NCBI GenBank assembly: GCA_947561715.1
Contig: OX387203.1
Span: forward strand, 4,960,001 to 5,024,000
From: Ascidia mentula
Taxonomy: Eukaryota > Chordata > Ascidiacea > Phlebobranchia > Ascidiidae
Direction of reading: 5' to 3'
DNA: 64,000 nt
Shown here: piece by piece, positions 1 to 11,467 of the stretch
Numbering within the stretch: position 1 is the first letter of the stretch
Layout: each line of letters opens with the position of its first letter
The notes under the pieces: generated by a model
The model's database searches: none
The model's input: the letters and a program-made list of their open reading frames with translations, nothing else
What the model was told of the DNA's origin: nothing
Translations under genes and position numbers: made by a program

Positions 1-1330
1 TTATAGGAGACAACTTGTTGCGGTGGCAGTGGTTTACGGTGGTCTGGCGTTGACTGGGATCAACCACCTGCTTTTCTACACCGACCAAATCTTGCTTAGT
101 GCTGGCATAAAACCGGAACATGTAACTTCTGCAACTGTGGGAGTTTTTGGAATTCAATTTATCTTTGTATTTGCTGGGGTATGTAATGTTCGTTTACTGC
201 GAAAGATTATGCCAAAATTCCCGACAAACCTTTAAAGGCGGATCCAGAAGTGTCGAATGACTAACCCAAGAATGTGATATGTCAATAAAACGCTGCAGGC
301 AGTGACAGACAAAAGAACTGTCTGAGATTGATTTTCATCACCAGTCTGCCTTGTTTGGAGCATGTAGTTTGTCAACATGAATTTTGGATAGTAATCGCAC
401 GAACGTCGCATCTGTAAACCCTGTTGTACAAAATTATACTTTTGAAGACTGCAGCATAATTTTTTTTGAATTTCAACGTGTTTTAGCCAAAACTGGTTAA
501 CCACTGTCTACAGCTCAAATTTTAAAACTGTGGAGCAAATTCTTGTCTCGGCTAAATTAACTCATGCCTTATTTGTTGGGTCTTGTATCCGTCTTTAGCC
601 AAAACTGGTGGATCATTTCGGAAGTCTGAAAGTGAACAAAGCTTCTACAATCATCTTAATTTTCGCCATGGTTCTCTTTACAATCAGTCAGGCAGCTCAT
701 GTTCAAGCTCCACACGTTATGCCGTATATTGCTTTGGTTGCTGTCGGCATTTTTCTTGTTGGGTAAGACTCTGTGGTGCTGGTTTTGCGACGAACAATAC
801 AACTTGTATCGTCATGCTTTTGAGTATTGAAAATTTCACATTTAGATTTTTTGCTGGCATCCAACTCTCCACACTGGTGTTATTGGGTGAACTGACCACA
901 GAAGCATCCAGACCATCTGTTCTCGCCCTCGGTTCTACTATACTATGGATCATGGCCTGGACCACTGGATTTGTCCCGCCTTATTTGGAAGTACAAAAAT
1001 AGCAAAATTTAAAAATTTTCATGCTGGCATCGCAGCCAAAGTAACTTGTAAACGTCACACGTGAGCGTGACAGTCTAAAAATTACGTTACCTGTGAGGTT
1101 TTGAAGTCGTTTTTATGATTGCTCTACTGCCTGAGCCACAAGGTAAAATTAGCGAGTAATGCTACTTCAAAGCATGTACCCTCTATTGATGTTTTTAGGT
1201 GGGCCTTGGAGCTTACGCGATGGTGATTTGGATTGGAGCGTCAATTCTCTTCTTGCTCGTTCAAATATTTTACTTGCCAGATACGAAAGGAAAATCAACC
1301 GACCAAATTCAAGAACACTTTAAAAAGTAA
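1..1330 (+). CDS. GLUT-like facilitative sugar transporter (SLC2A class II), 3' portion
   Basis: This is the C-terminal half of a 12-TM hexose or polyol carrier of the plasma membrane. The coding exons I can join are about 7-178, 599-762, 846-990 and 1199-1330. All have GT-AG borders and compatible phases (0, 2, 0). The first exon reads RRQLVAVVYGG then GINHLLFYTDQILLSAGI, which resembles the TM7 region of GLUT5-type (class II) carriers. The second carries PKLVDHFG, the loop before TM9. The last ends in LPDTKGKSTDQIQEHF, the usual PETKG-type tail motif. Before TM10 the reading is AGIQLSTLVLLGEL, so the GPGPIPW motif common in this family is not kept and substrate choice may differ. The 5' half lies outside the window. 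Family assignment is firm; the exact member is not. Confidence 0.85.
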
Positions 1331-2362
1331 TATTGGACGAAGAGCCACAGTGACCACATGTAACCTGGCCTTTGTATTACCATGAATATATGGTGTAAGA
1401 AAAGTTGCAACAAATTGTAAAGTCGAATTATCCAATATGTACTCTAAACGTGTATTTCAATGATTTCAGTATTGTTTAATGGACAAATTAGTCCTTGTTT
1501 ACCGCATATACATCTTTAGTGGTTATTTAATGCAATTTTCGGCACGCCATCAAGCGTGTAACATAATAAATGTATACACATGTACAGACATAACGTACCA
1601 GAAGCAAAAAACATCGTTGCAGTTTACGATGAATCCGAAAAGATGAAAGAGATAATTATTTTGACGTAGTTTAATCCAGCAATAATGACAATAGTTTTAA
1701 AAACGCGATTTGTTCGCCTTACGAAACAGATAAGGCTTTACTATACAAGAGTGAAAAATCTGATTTATTAAATTTTCACCTGGAAAGTTATTCATGAGCC
1801 CACAGTTGGTCAGATCACTGTCGACAACACCTTATAGTGGCTTGCTGCTTGTTGGTTTATACTTGATGGTGCAGAAGCTGTACTGCAGTGTCAAATTTGT
1901 ACATGTTTTCGATAAACTGTAAGGTGCTGTGAGGTTAAAGTATTTATCTGTTAACAAGCGCCCAACGATTTATTTTACTCCCCTTGTAATATTGATAAAT
2001 ACCAAACCTTTTCTGTGACAAACAACAAAAATGTTCAATCAGCTTCCATGCATTTTAGGTACTTGGAACCGAACCACGTTGGCCTGTTGCAATTGGTTTC
2101 CCTGCATCCCTTCAATCTCATTCCTAATCGCTGCATAGTCTTTGGATTCCTAAAACACATAGACCGTATGTAAATATAAAGACGTTATAGTTACGACAAC
2201 TAAAGTTACAAAACAGTATTTTTTGTCAGACTACAGGGTATACACACAAAACGTCGAAAATTGGTTTTGACACAACAGCAATATATGTGCAAGTTATTTT
2301 GTCGTAGAGTGCAATAACCGTGGTCACTTGTTACCATAAACCGGGGTAAAGGAACTATTCAG
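1331..2362. other. Intergenic stretch between GLUT fragments
   Basis: No plus-strand gene is visible here. It lies between the stop codon of the transporter and a second, paralogous terminal exon. It holds one minus-strand open segment (2042-2149), listed separately. The rest is AT-rich sequence without recognisable repeats. Confidence 0.5.
2042..2149 (-). pseudogene. Inverted GLUT-like exon fragment (possible)
   Basis: On the minus strand a TTTTAG acceptor at 2150-2151 opens a 36-codon segment beginning ESKDYAAIRNEIEGMQ and closed by a stop near 2042. A GTACCT donor inside it would end the exon after RFQ. The pattern (a charged helix of the form KDxxxIRNEIEGMQ followed by VVRFQ) resembles the cytoplasmic TM6-TM7 loop of class II GLUTs, which sits just before the RRQLV exon at the window start. 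I infer a rearranged piece of a second transporter copy. It could instead be a chance ORF or a terminal exon of another gene. Confidence 0.3.
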
Positions 2363-2656
2363 GTTCTGTTTTCTTTCGATTATACTTGGTTGTTTTCGGT
2401 TTGGTTTTGGAGCTTATATGCGCTGATGGTCATTTGGATCGGAGCATTCATTTTCTACTTACTGTTTTATATTTTATATTTTCCAAATACAAAACAAAAC
2501 ACTGTCGACCAACTTCATGCTCGTTGTACAAAGCAATGTTGGAAATATGTGAAACAACTATTTTCCTTATTTTCACGAGTTTTATGTTGCGCACCAGGTG
2601 GGGCTATGGAGTCGTATATCACGAATTTCTCCAATTTAAATTCAGCTGCGGGTTAA
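2363..2656 (+). pseudogene. Paralogous GLUT terminal exon (relic or alternative last exon)
   Basis: After a TTCAG at 2358-2362 an open frame runs to a stop at 2656. Its core, ALMVIWIGAFIFYLLFYILY followed by FPNTKQNTVDQLHARC, is a clear copy of the exon at 1199-1330 (AMVIWIGASILFLLVQIFYLP, DTKGKSTDQIQ). At the point matching the first exon's acceptor the AG has become CG, and five extra bases in GGAGCTTA..ATGGT shift the frame relative to copy 1. The tail is about 35 residues longer and cysteine-rich. A duplicated, decaying terminal exon is most likely. Use as an alternative last exon through the upstream acceptor (phase 0) cannot be excluded. Confidence 0.55.
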
Positions 2657-4367
2657 ACCAGTTTAGGTTTTATTGTCACAGCGCAAGGCAAATTTTAGCG
2701 TCTTTTCGTCAAAATCATTGCGACCACGCAACATGTCATTTGCCTTTATTTAACAACCACCGCCTACTCTTCGGAGAAACCAGCCCTAATAAATCAGCCA
2801 CAGACGGACGCATAGCCATTAGACAGTGGTAACATCTTTCTTCACTGATAAATTCGCACCCTGACACTTAATGTAGCGAGGTTAGCATATAATACATATA
2901 CAAGCACGAAATCAGAGGCCATTGCTAAGTTGTGTTCAAACGAAGTTGCGTTTCGTACAGCTTGTTGTGTGATATTGTATTTAATTAATGCGAACTGTGG
3001 CCAAAATCTAAAACTGAACAAACTGAACAATTTAACAAAGAAAAAATGGAAATTTTACAGCAAAGTATTTCCAAACAGAATAGGAAATGTCTTTGAGCTT
3101 ACATTCATCGTAAGTTGTCAGTTTTTGTTGTTTATTTTCATGTACCATAATGTTAGCACACCAAAGTTGCTATACGGCAGGTTACATTAGCAGTGAAACT
3201 AATTTACGTTCGAATTATAGTGTAATATGCAAAAAATCGTTCAAATTCAAACTGTTAGTGTGAACCTTATACAGAAAAAGGTTTGAAAATTTGTGGTGGT
3301 GCGTCATTTGCGCTCCTGCAATAATTTATATTATATGGCATGATCATAGGCTTGCGCAAAGCCAACAAAGTAATCATAATCCTTCCGTATTACTGTGAAC
3401 TAAACTCACAATCTTGGATTCCTAAACAGATCCTTTTACAATCACGCACACACAAAAAAGGATTATGACGTCACAGTCGTCTTGCCACTGAATAGAACAG
3501 AAACAATTGTAAAAGTTGAACGGCTTTCCATGGCATTCTGGGGTTGCCACAGCGCGCTGACTTAAACAAAGGCCGATCTTTACGCCTCGTGGGGAGTGTA
3601 TGTGTATTTTGCCGGCGCTGTACTGTTGATTAAGTGACGCGGCTGGGTATATGTTATTATAAGGCGGCCCTGCAACGCTTTCATTTTGTACGAACTTAAG
3701 CACACTTAAGTTTGAATAGAAGTAATTGAGTTAAGAAGCACCGAGTGCCCGATAGGAAAGCTTATTGTGTACCAGGACACTCTCTGTGCGCAGGCTTGGT
3801 GTTTACAGTCTGTTAGTTACTACATGTTGTGTGAGGCCCGAACAAGTCTCACTCAATTGCACTTAACAGTGGAATCACTGAGCTTTGGAAATTAACGTTG
3901 CAGTTATTTTTCTCGATTAGTGAATGATTATTTGGTGCCTTTTGGGGGAGTGGACAAGTTACTGCATTGAATTGGTTTAGCTTACAGCGCAGTTTCTTGT
4001 TTAAAGTTTACAGTGCTATAGTAAAAGCGGTTTGCATCAGCTTTCAGTCTAACAGTTCAAAGTTACTCACGTTAGTGCGGAACTAACAATTATTGGTCTT
4101 GGGTTACTGTTAATTCAACATGGTTACTTCTTATACAAATAAAATTGTCATAAACCAGATAGTCGTTAAATCAAAATGGAGTCAGCTTAAAAATTGTAAA
4201 CGAGCAACCTTACAAAAAGAGGTGTAAATAGGGTTACACATCACTAACTTTACTTTATCTGTCGAAACATTACAGGTTACGATTAATTAACAACGTGGAT
4301 TAATGCTGTACATTTGTCAATAGTCTGTGCGAAAATTACGTTGTTAATATCAAAGGCTTGAGGTTTA
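2657..4367. other. Intergenic, no gene seen
   Basis: Short ORFs occur on both strands but none shows conserved motifs, consistent codon use or splice structure. I see no repeat with clear ends. This stretch should hold the promoter of the coiled-coil gene that starts at 4368. Confidence 0.5.
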
Positions 4368-6778
4368 ATGTCGCCAGAAATGGACCGAGACCAGCCCGAA
4401 AGCACTTCAGTGGACGAGGTAAGTGTGGTTGAAGCATGGCGACCCGATAATATTTACAATTGGACGCAACTCGAATGCAAACACGGCGAGGGTCTGCGCA
4501 CACAATGGCAGAATCTCCCACAAATGACACTCGACTGGCGATCCGTCAGAAAAGGGCATTCAACAAACCGGACACAGACTTTGAACCGGGGAAAGACCCT
4601 GTGTGAATTTCTTCGACAGTTGATGTCCGATCAGGCCAGTGATTCCCAATCTTTTTGTCGTTACGTACCACTTGGGAGGCCAAACAATTTCGACGCGTAC
4701 CACCTAGTTGAGTGTTACAAAGTAACCTAAAGAATGAAGTAACAAACATTTTGAGATCACTTACGATTTTTTAAATTCGAACTATATTCGCAAATTATGG
4801 AAAGTGCTCGCATACCACCTGGAATGCCATTGCATACCACCGGTTGGGAAACACTGGTTTAGGATTTGGGCGTTAGCGCAAGGTTGTCGCACGTTACTTC
4901 AACTTTTTTAAGACAATTTTTTATGTGTGGGAGCTATCGGTGCGTTGTATGAGCAAAATTTCGCAGGGTTTGTAAATTAGTTGCGAATTAAACTGTTTGC
5001 CAATGAACGAAACTTGAGTACGCTTTCGAAGTGACGCAAAACAGGCCCGCGCAAACAGTTTCGCACGATAGGGCAACGAGGCGTTCCACAAACAAAACAT
5101 TCTTTACATACTCGTAAATTGTGTCGTAATAACGTAGGCCCATTGTTGTATCATCTGTGCTTTGTTGCGAAGTTTGGAATTGTGGAACATGCCGGATGGC
5201 TTTATTGCTGTACATATGGCCTTTTTATCACCAGATATATTTCTTTACGTAGGCTGAGAAACCGACAGAAGAAATTACAAGCAAACAAACCGACGATGTG
5301 GACATTAAAATGAAGTACATTCTTGCGTTGCAAGAAGCGCAAATGTGGAAACAACGGTAAAATGTTGCTCCCATTTTCAGTTTTATGTTAACACAGAAAA
5401 CAGCCTTGTTTAACATTGTAATTTTCAATCCCCGATCAACTTTAGGACATTAATTTGAGAAACATTAATTTCCACTCTTTCTAGAGAATTTTCAGTCAAA
5501 TTAAAAATCTATGAACAAGGCTAATGTTTGGGCAAATGTGGGACTAGGTTATTCATTAACTAGCTTCACCTAACAACAGGAAATAAAAAATTGCAGTTTA
5601 AAGAAGGTTTTAAGCTATACCAAATAAAAACTACACATGATTAACACCAAATTTGTGTGCAAATAATAATGTCATTAGAGGTATAGTTATATTCGGGGTA
5701 TTTACAACAATAGTACAACGCATGCTGTACAACATATCTAAAAACGACGCAGAAGCATAATAGGGTACATATGGCATATTCCTGATCAAACATTTCAACA
5801 ACGTCATATTGTTTACATGTAAATACAGGTGGTTTCAACCGTCGGTTTCAGTCATGTGAAGTATTTGCATTTTAGCTACTTGTCCTGCACACAAGAAAAA
5901 TCTAAACAACTTGCGAATATCGAGAAGAGTCTAATGGTTCTCGAGGCTCGGCTCCAAGCTGAACGAAAAGATATCGAACGAAAATTTAACAAGCAAAATC
6001 GAGCACTTAAGGAACAAAAAAGAAAAATAGGTGAGTTAATTGTCTCTTAGAAAGACGCGTTAGAATTCAAAATGCCAAACGATCACACATCCAATAACAC
6101 AGCGTACAAACAACTGCAATTATTATTATACAATAGAGCAGTGTTCCCACAACTCCCTGTGGAGAACCACTGTGATAGACACCACATGTGCTTTGCGCAA
6201 AATCTAAACATGTTTCTTGATTGTTTAGCAAAACTTACAACCGCAAATCAAAAGCTGCTCACAGGATTGATGGCTTTGAGGTAAGGTCATGTGAAATATG
6301 TTTACTTATACTTATGTATGGAAGGTGTGTTGTGTGCATATGATACAAGAGGCAACATGTCTATTTTGAGTATTTGTTGCCCTCCGCCCGATAAAATAAA
6401 GTTTCTTTTGCCAGAACATGTTATGCCCTGTAGCGTCAGCAGGAACTTATGTTGCCCTCCATATTAACGCTCAAAATACCTTTTAGCGAACAAGCTGGGC
6501 TGACAGCGCCACCTCCATACTCAACTCACAAACCGCCGGAGTACATGGGAAATAAACCAACCAAGGTTGCCTTCAACAAACAAAATCCCTCAACTAAACG
6601 TCAAAAGAAAAAATCATCCGTGGAGCAGAAAGAAATCGCACAAAATGAAAGATTAAGTGTCACAATTGGGACGCTGGAGGGACACAAGCACTATAAGGCG
6701 CTTACTAGAACCCAGCGATCAAAAAGCTTGCCTTTAAATAGACACACAACGAGACTTACTAAGAGCACTGAATGCTAG
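4368..6778 (+). CDS. Unrecognised coiled-coil protein with two PPxY motifs
   Basis: Five exons join cleanly: 4368-4418, 5253-5356, 5876-6030, 6229-6280 and 6487-6778, giving 217 residues with matching phases (0, 2, 1, 2). The N-terminus is acidic (MSPEMDRDQPESTSVDE). The middle, about residues 52-105, is highly charged and helical (EKSKQLANIEKSLMVLEARL, then QAERKDIERKF) and reads as a coiled coil. The C-terminal exon opens with PPPYSTHKPPEY, that is PPPY and PPEY, both fitting the PPxY ligand of WW domains. A basic tail (KRQKKKSS, then TRTQRSK) could bind nucleic acid or act as a nuclear signal. An AATAAA lies at 6833-6838. I do not recognise the family. WW-domain binding is inferred from the motifs only. 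Intron 1 contains a hAT-type MITE. Confidence 0.7.
4637..4856. mobile_element. hAT-type MITE, 220 bp
   Basis: The element begins CAGTGATTCCCAATC and ends GGTTGGGAAACACTG. These are near-perfect terminal inverted repeats of the CAGTGNTTCCCAACC type typical of hAT superfamily non-autonomous elements. Two internal stretches (GTACCACTTGGGAGGCC and CATACCACCTGGAATGCC) also resemble each other. I cannot see a clean 8-bp target duplication, so it is probably old. It sits in intron 1 of the coiled-coil gene. Confidence 0.7.
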
Positions 6779-8794
6779 CGTTTCGCTGGTCATTTCTTGA
6801 CCGTTTAAACATTTTTCTTGTTGAAATGCATGAATAAATGTCGTTAATTTATGTATGTTTAATTATTTTTAATTTTTTTGTGCATTTATGAATTGCTTCG
6901 CAAACGTTAACCATGTATGTAAAATAATTTTGCAATTAATTCGTAATGTTTTAATGGAGAAGCGTTATCGTGGCCATATAGGCCTATTGTCTGTAGATAA
7001 GTTGACAAACTTTTTGTTGTTTTAAACCGTGTTTTTGCTGCCTGCAGACTGCAATCTTACCTGTGCACTTACGTCAATTTATTTATTAAAAATTGTACAA
7101 AAGGCGTGTAGTGGATACAGCACAGATAGTCGTCTCGCTATTTTTGGAAAGGCTGGTATGGTGTCGTAAGATGTATATGTCTGCTGTACGTTTAGGCTCG
7201 ATAAGCGTAGCGAATTATTCTAATATACAACTATTAAGTTTAAACCACTTTATAATCACAAGCATTAATCACAACGATTAATTATATTTAAGCTAGAAGT
7301 CAACGAACCTCTATGTAGCACATGCACATTGGTATGATGATTCTATCTGCTTTTGACCCCAACCAGTGACAAAATCCGCAGGTGCTGACATTACGACCAC
7401 AAAGGTTTTATCATGTACATCCCTGGACCACGGCATTTCAGCTTTAACTAGCTGAGTTGCGACATCTAGCGCCTAAAAATTGCATCAATATATATATACA
7501 TATACTGTTAGTATGCTTTGATGTAATCAACTCGACTGTTAATATGAGTGCGCTAGCGGAATATAAGCAATATATGTGGACCTTACAACAGTTTTGTCTC
7601 GTTCACATACGCAGAGCCGGTTTGACCCAATTGGCCAAATCAAATTCCGCGGTTTAAAAGAGGGCTGTGCGTTTAAGTAGCCAGGGATTTAACAAGAAGA
7701 CAAAAAAAGTTTTTTTTTCAAAGACTGCGGCCGTGAATGCTCGCCCCAACTTCAAAACAATGCGACACTTACATGAACCTTGATGGTCTTTTATGCCTAC
7801 AATTCTCATGAGCAGAAGTTGCATAGTGGTTTCCACAACATTATGATTCAGTCGGTACCTTCCATAAAGTTAGGCCTCTATCTTGAACCTCATTTATCTG
7901 TGTAGGTAAAATGAGCAAAATTACCAAACCCTTTACAAAACACAACACAACCTGCCACTGCCAACAATACAGCAAATGAGCCAAGCAATTTAACCACAAA
8001 ACAAAAATGGCCTTCTAATTTCACTGTTACGCATAGTGGTCATTGTTACGTAACAACATTAGGAAGGGAAAGTAAACTTGGGATGCAATATACAAAGTAA
8101 ATTATTAAACTCGTTGGGGAAATAAAATCAATACTATTTAGCGCGAAAATGATTACCCACCTGGACAATAAAGATGAAACATATCGATAAAACCAAAATG
8201 TACTTGAGTCAAGGTGATAATTTCGTGTAAGTAAGAGATGTAGGTGTCAAAACCTTAAGAGGGATTTTATTAATAAACGGAATCCAGGTTTTAATAAAGT
8301 TGAACTTCGAGTAACTAACAATGGCACCTGTAAAAGAAAGACAAAAGTAAGACCGCACACAGAGAACACCAAGAACAACTAAAGAAACACAGGGCGCTGG
8401 CAGTCATAGAAGGCGTATAATTCCTGAGGCACAATTAACCACACGCGCCCGTGTAAGTGTTGCGTTCGATCACCACAGTAGGGGTTGCGACAAGGCGCAT
8501 GCACCCTGACCAAAGTAAAACCCATCAAAACGAATAAGTGAGCTTCAAAGCCTGCCCGCTTGAATAAACAACAATCAATATAACAACAAAAGTGCCAGGT
8601 AATTAAAACGCCAACATTCTGTCACAGCTGAGCAATCTTAAAGCTGTTGGGCCCTGTGGTCCTGTATCGGTTCGGAAAAAACAACAAACCAATGTTATGT
8701 TGTACGAAACTTAGTTCTCATTGGAAAAGCGACGTCTGAATAAGCGTTGTTCAAAAAATATGTTATTTGGTGTCTAGTGGTTCAAGTTTAAGAC
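6779..8794. other. Intergenic, no gene seen
   Basis: Apart from the AATAAA polyadenylation signal at 6833-6838 for the gene on the left, I find no convincing coding frame or structured repeat. It should contain the promoter of DNAJC27. Confidence 0.5.
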
Positions 8795-9589
8795 ATGGCA
8801 GACAAAAGTAAGCGCAAGAAATGTCTGCGTGTAAAAATTATCAGCATGGGCAACGCGGAATGTGGAAAAAGCTGCATAATAAAGCGTTATTGTGAACGAC
8901 GTTTTGTCAGCAAATACCTTCCAACAGTCGGCATTGATTACGGCGTTACCAAAGTACATGTCAAGGATAAAGAACTTAAAGTAAACATATTTGATATGGC
9001 AGGACATCCATACTTTTTTGAAGTACGAAATGAGTTCTACAAAGATGCCCAAGCGGCATTACTAGTTTACGACACAAGCGACAGAAGAAGCTTTGAAAGT
9101 TTGGATACTTGGCTCCAGGAAATGGGAAAACAACAACAGGTTGATGATGTGATAGTATTTGTGTGCGCAAACAAAGTGGACATGGGGAAACGGGCTGTTG
9201 ATAGGTTAGAAGGACAACTATGGTCTCAAGGTAAAGGTTTCAGTTACTATGAAACCTCCGCAGCTACAGGCGAAGGAATAACTGAAGTGTTCCAAGATTT
9301 GTTTGAGCAGCTTGTGAAAATGTCTGAAAATGGTGGGGTACGTTCCATACCTACTGTAACACCAGGCTTCACAAAGGAGCAAGTTGATGCTATTCTGAGA
9401 CTTAAAAATGGCCGGGACAATTATGAAAAACTAGGTGTGCATTATACAGCATCAAAAGATGACATCAACAAGGCATATCGAAAACTTGCAGTGATATTGC
9501 ACCCTGACAAAAGCATGGCCCCTGGCAGTGAGGATGCATTTAAAACACTTGTTAATGCTCGGACTGCTCTTCTCAGAAATAAGGAATAA
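8795..9589 (+). CDS. DNAJC27: DNAJC27 (RBJ), small GTPase with C-terminal J domain
   Basis: A 264-residue intronless ORF. DNAJC27 is a Rab-like GTPase fused to a DnaJ domain, linked to MEK/ERK signalling and nuclear cargo. The GTPase signatures are in order: P-loop GNAECGKS (residues 19-26), G3 as DMAGHP (67-72) instead of DTAGQE, NKVD (126-129) and TSA (154-156). The linker GFTKEQVDAI leads into a J domain (about 208-264) with the Hsp70-stimulating HPD at 236-238. The J domain ends soon after helix III, as in known DNAJC27 proteins. There is no C-terminal prenylation cysteine, also typical. The gene is intronless here although the vertebrate gene is split, which suggests intron loss or retroposition. 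DCP2 follows 404 bases downstream on the same strand. Confidence 0.95.
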   Translation: MADKSKRKKCLRVKIISMGNAECGKSCIIKRYCERRFVSKYLPTVGIDYGVTKVHVKDKELKVNIFDMAGHPYFFEVRNEFYKDAQAALLVYDTSDRRSFESLDTWLQEMGKQQQVDDVIVFVCANKVDMGKRAVDRLEGQLWSQGKGFSYYETSAATGEGITEVFQDLFEQLVKMSENGGVRSIPTVTPGFTKEQVDAILRLKNGRDNYEKLGVHYTASKDDINKAYRKLAVILHPDKSMAPGSEDAFKTLVNARTALLRNKE

Positions 9590-9993
9590 ACTTATATACA
9601 TGACTTTGCTTCTCATTGCAATATATTGGTGAAGCATGTGTCTGATTTAAAACGGGTTTTAAAAGTGTTTGTTAAGCCGTGACATGTTCCACTGGAAGCT
9701 TCATATGTTTTGAGTGTGTGTAAAATCTTCAGCATTTTTACTTTTTGTACTGGTGCCTATGTTGAATTTTACCTAAAGTGCTCAATGAATTTTTAAAAAC
9801 TTTGCAAAGTATTATTTGTTTGATGTTATATTTTTTCATCAATTTGAGATGTATTTTATCCTGTGAAATATATACTACTTCATTAGACAAATTTTAGGCA
9901 CTAGTTTTACAGTTTTTATAAATTTGAACTTGCTTTACTTTTTAGGTACATGAAAGTGTCTGTTTTAGCTATTGTGTTTCATTTTAGTACACT

Positions 9994-11467
9994 ATGGCTG
10001 TAAAACTAAAAATAAAAAATGCTGTTCTGGACGATTTATGCAGCCGGTTTCTGTTGAACATTCCACAACAAGAAAAAGAGGACATGGTACGCTTGTGCTT
10101 CCAAATTGAGCTGGCTCATTGGTTTTATCTTGATTTCTGTCGACCAGAAGACTCAACTCTTCCAGACTGTCGTATGTATGAGTTTGCAAAACTCATATTC
10201 CAAGAATACTCATTTCTTTTGAAGCCAAAAGATGTGAATGTTGATGAAATACTTGAAAGGTATTTGGCATTTACAGTTGTTTTACACTTCTTGTTTCCGT
10301 TAGTTGATTGATATTTCGGCTTTAATATGTATATATATATATCTATAGTAGACCATACATAAGGACTTGTCTGATATAGTAAAATTCATTAGGAAAAGCT
10401 ATGAAATTTGTATTAGTGGCCTTTGTTTGAAAAATGGATGTTGATAAGTTTTTTCAACAGTTCAATATTGTGGCATAGTAAAATTGGGTATTATGTTATT
10501 TTTCCAGTTGGATATATAGCTATGTTAGTCTAATATATATGAAACTTCTAGATGGAAACAATACAAAAGAAGTGTTCCAACTTATGGAGCAATCCTCCTC
10601 GATAGTACATTGGAATATGTTGTCCTAGTTCAAGGGTTCTGGGTGAAGGCCAGTTGGGGCTTTCCTAAAGGAAAGGTGAACCACCTGGAAACTCCTGAAG
10701 CCTGTGCTATCAGAGAAGTTCAAGAGGAAACTGGTTTCGATATTACCGGAATGATTGATAAAACCCAATATGCTGAACATCACCTTAACGAACAGCTGAG
10801 CAGGCTGTACTTCGTGCCAAATGTTCCCATGGATGTTGGGTTTAAACCAAAGACAAGGGGAGAAATTAAAAATGTGATGTGGTTTCTTGTGGATGACTTG
10901 CCTGCTCACCGTAAAGACACAACACCAAAACAAGCTCTGAACATGGCTGCAAATTGCTTTTTCATGGTCATGCCCTTCATAAAGCAGATTCGTAGATGGA
11001 TTGCCTCCAACAAAGTGATTGTTAATGAGAAACCCCCTAACAGCGGAGGTAAAAAAATGGAAAAGCAGATCCGCGCTAGCTCCGGGGATAGGTCAAAGAA
11101 CAGTCAGCAGCAGCATCGACCTACCAATGGAAAACTCTCTAACTTACTGAATAGTCCTATGCCCGTTAACAATGTACAAACCAACCAACAAATGGAACTT
11201 TTTGCCAATGGGAATTTACATGAGCTGCAGTCTGTTACGAGTTTGTTTAAACCGCCAACTCCTGACCCTTCTTCAAAACAAAAGCGCCGTGGAGCTGGCC
11301 GAGGCCGCAATCAAACTCCTACTAAATCTCAACCAAAGGCTGGTTCGACTAGTTTAGATAATAAAGGGCGAGGAAAGTTGTTGAGTGAAGAATACTTGGT
11401 GGAGGCATGGAAAAACTTTACATTTGATTATGATGCTTTAGAAAAAGCAATCATGGGTTACAAGTAG
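9994..11467 (+). CDS. DCP2: mRNA-decapping enzyme 2 (Nudix hydrolase)
   Basis: DCP2 hydrolyses the m7GpppN cap in 5'-3' mRNA decay, releasing m7GDP, and acts with DCP1 in P-bodies. Two exons (9994-10259 and 10552-11467, phase 2) give 393 residues. The N-terminal regulatory domain reads AVLDDLCSRFLLNIP then FQIELAHWFYLDFCRP, the conserved Box A region. The Nudix box starts at residue 129 (GKVNHLETPEACAIREVQ, then EETGF) with catalytic Glu147 and Glu148. Box B follows. The C-terminal half is low-complexity (N/Q/K-rich) and ends with a conserved-looking WKNFTFDYDALEKAI segment. A strong acceptor, TTTCATTTTAG, ends 6 bases before the ATG. No 5' exon is evident, so a trans-spliced leader is a good explanation. 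Confidence 0.95.

Noticed and set aside
583..1002. 139-codon plus-strand ORF as a gene
   Set aside because: It reads across an intron; the true transporter frame in 599-762 is different and matches GLUT TM9-TM10.
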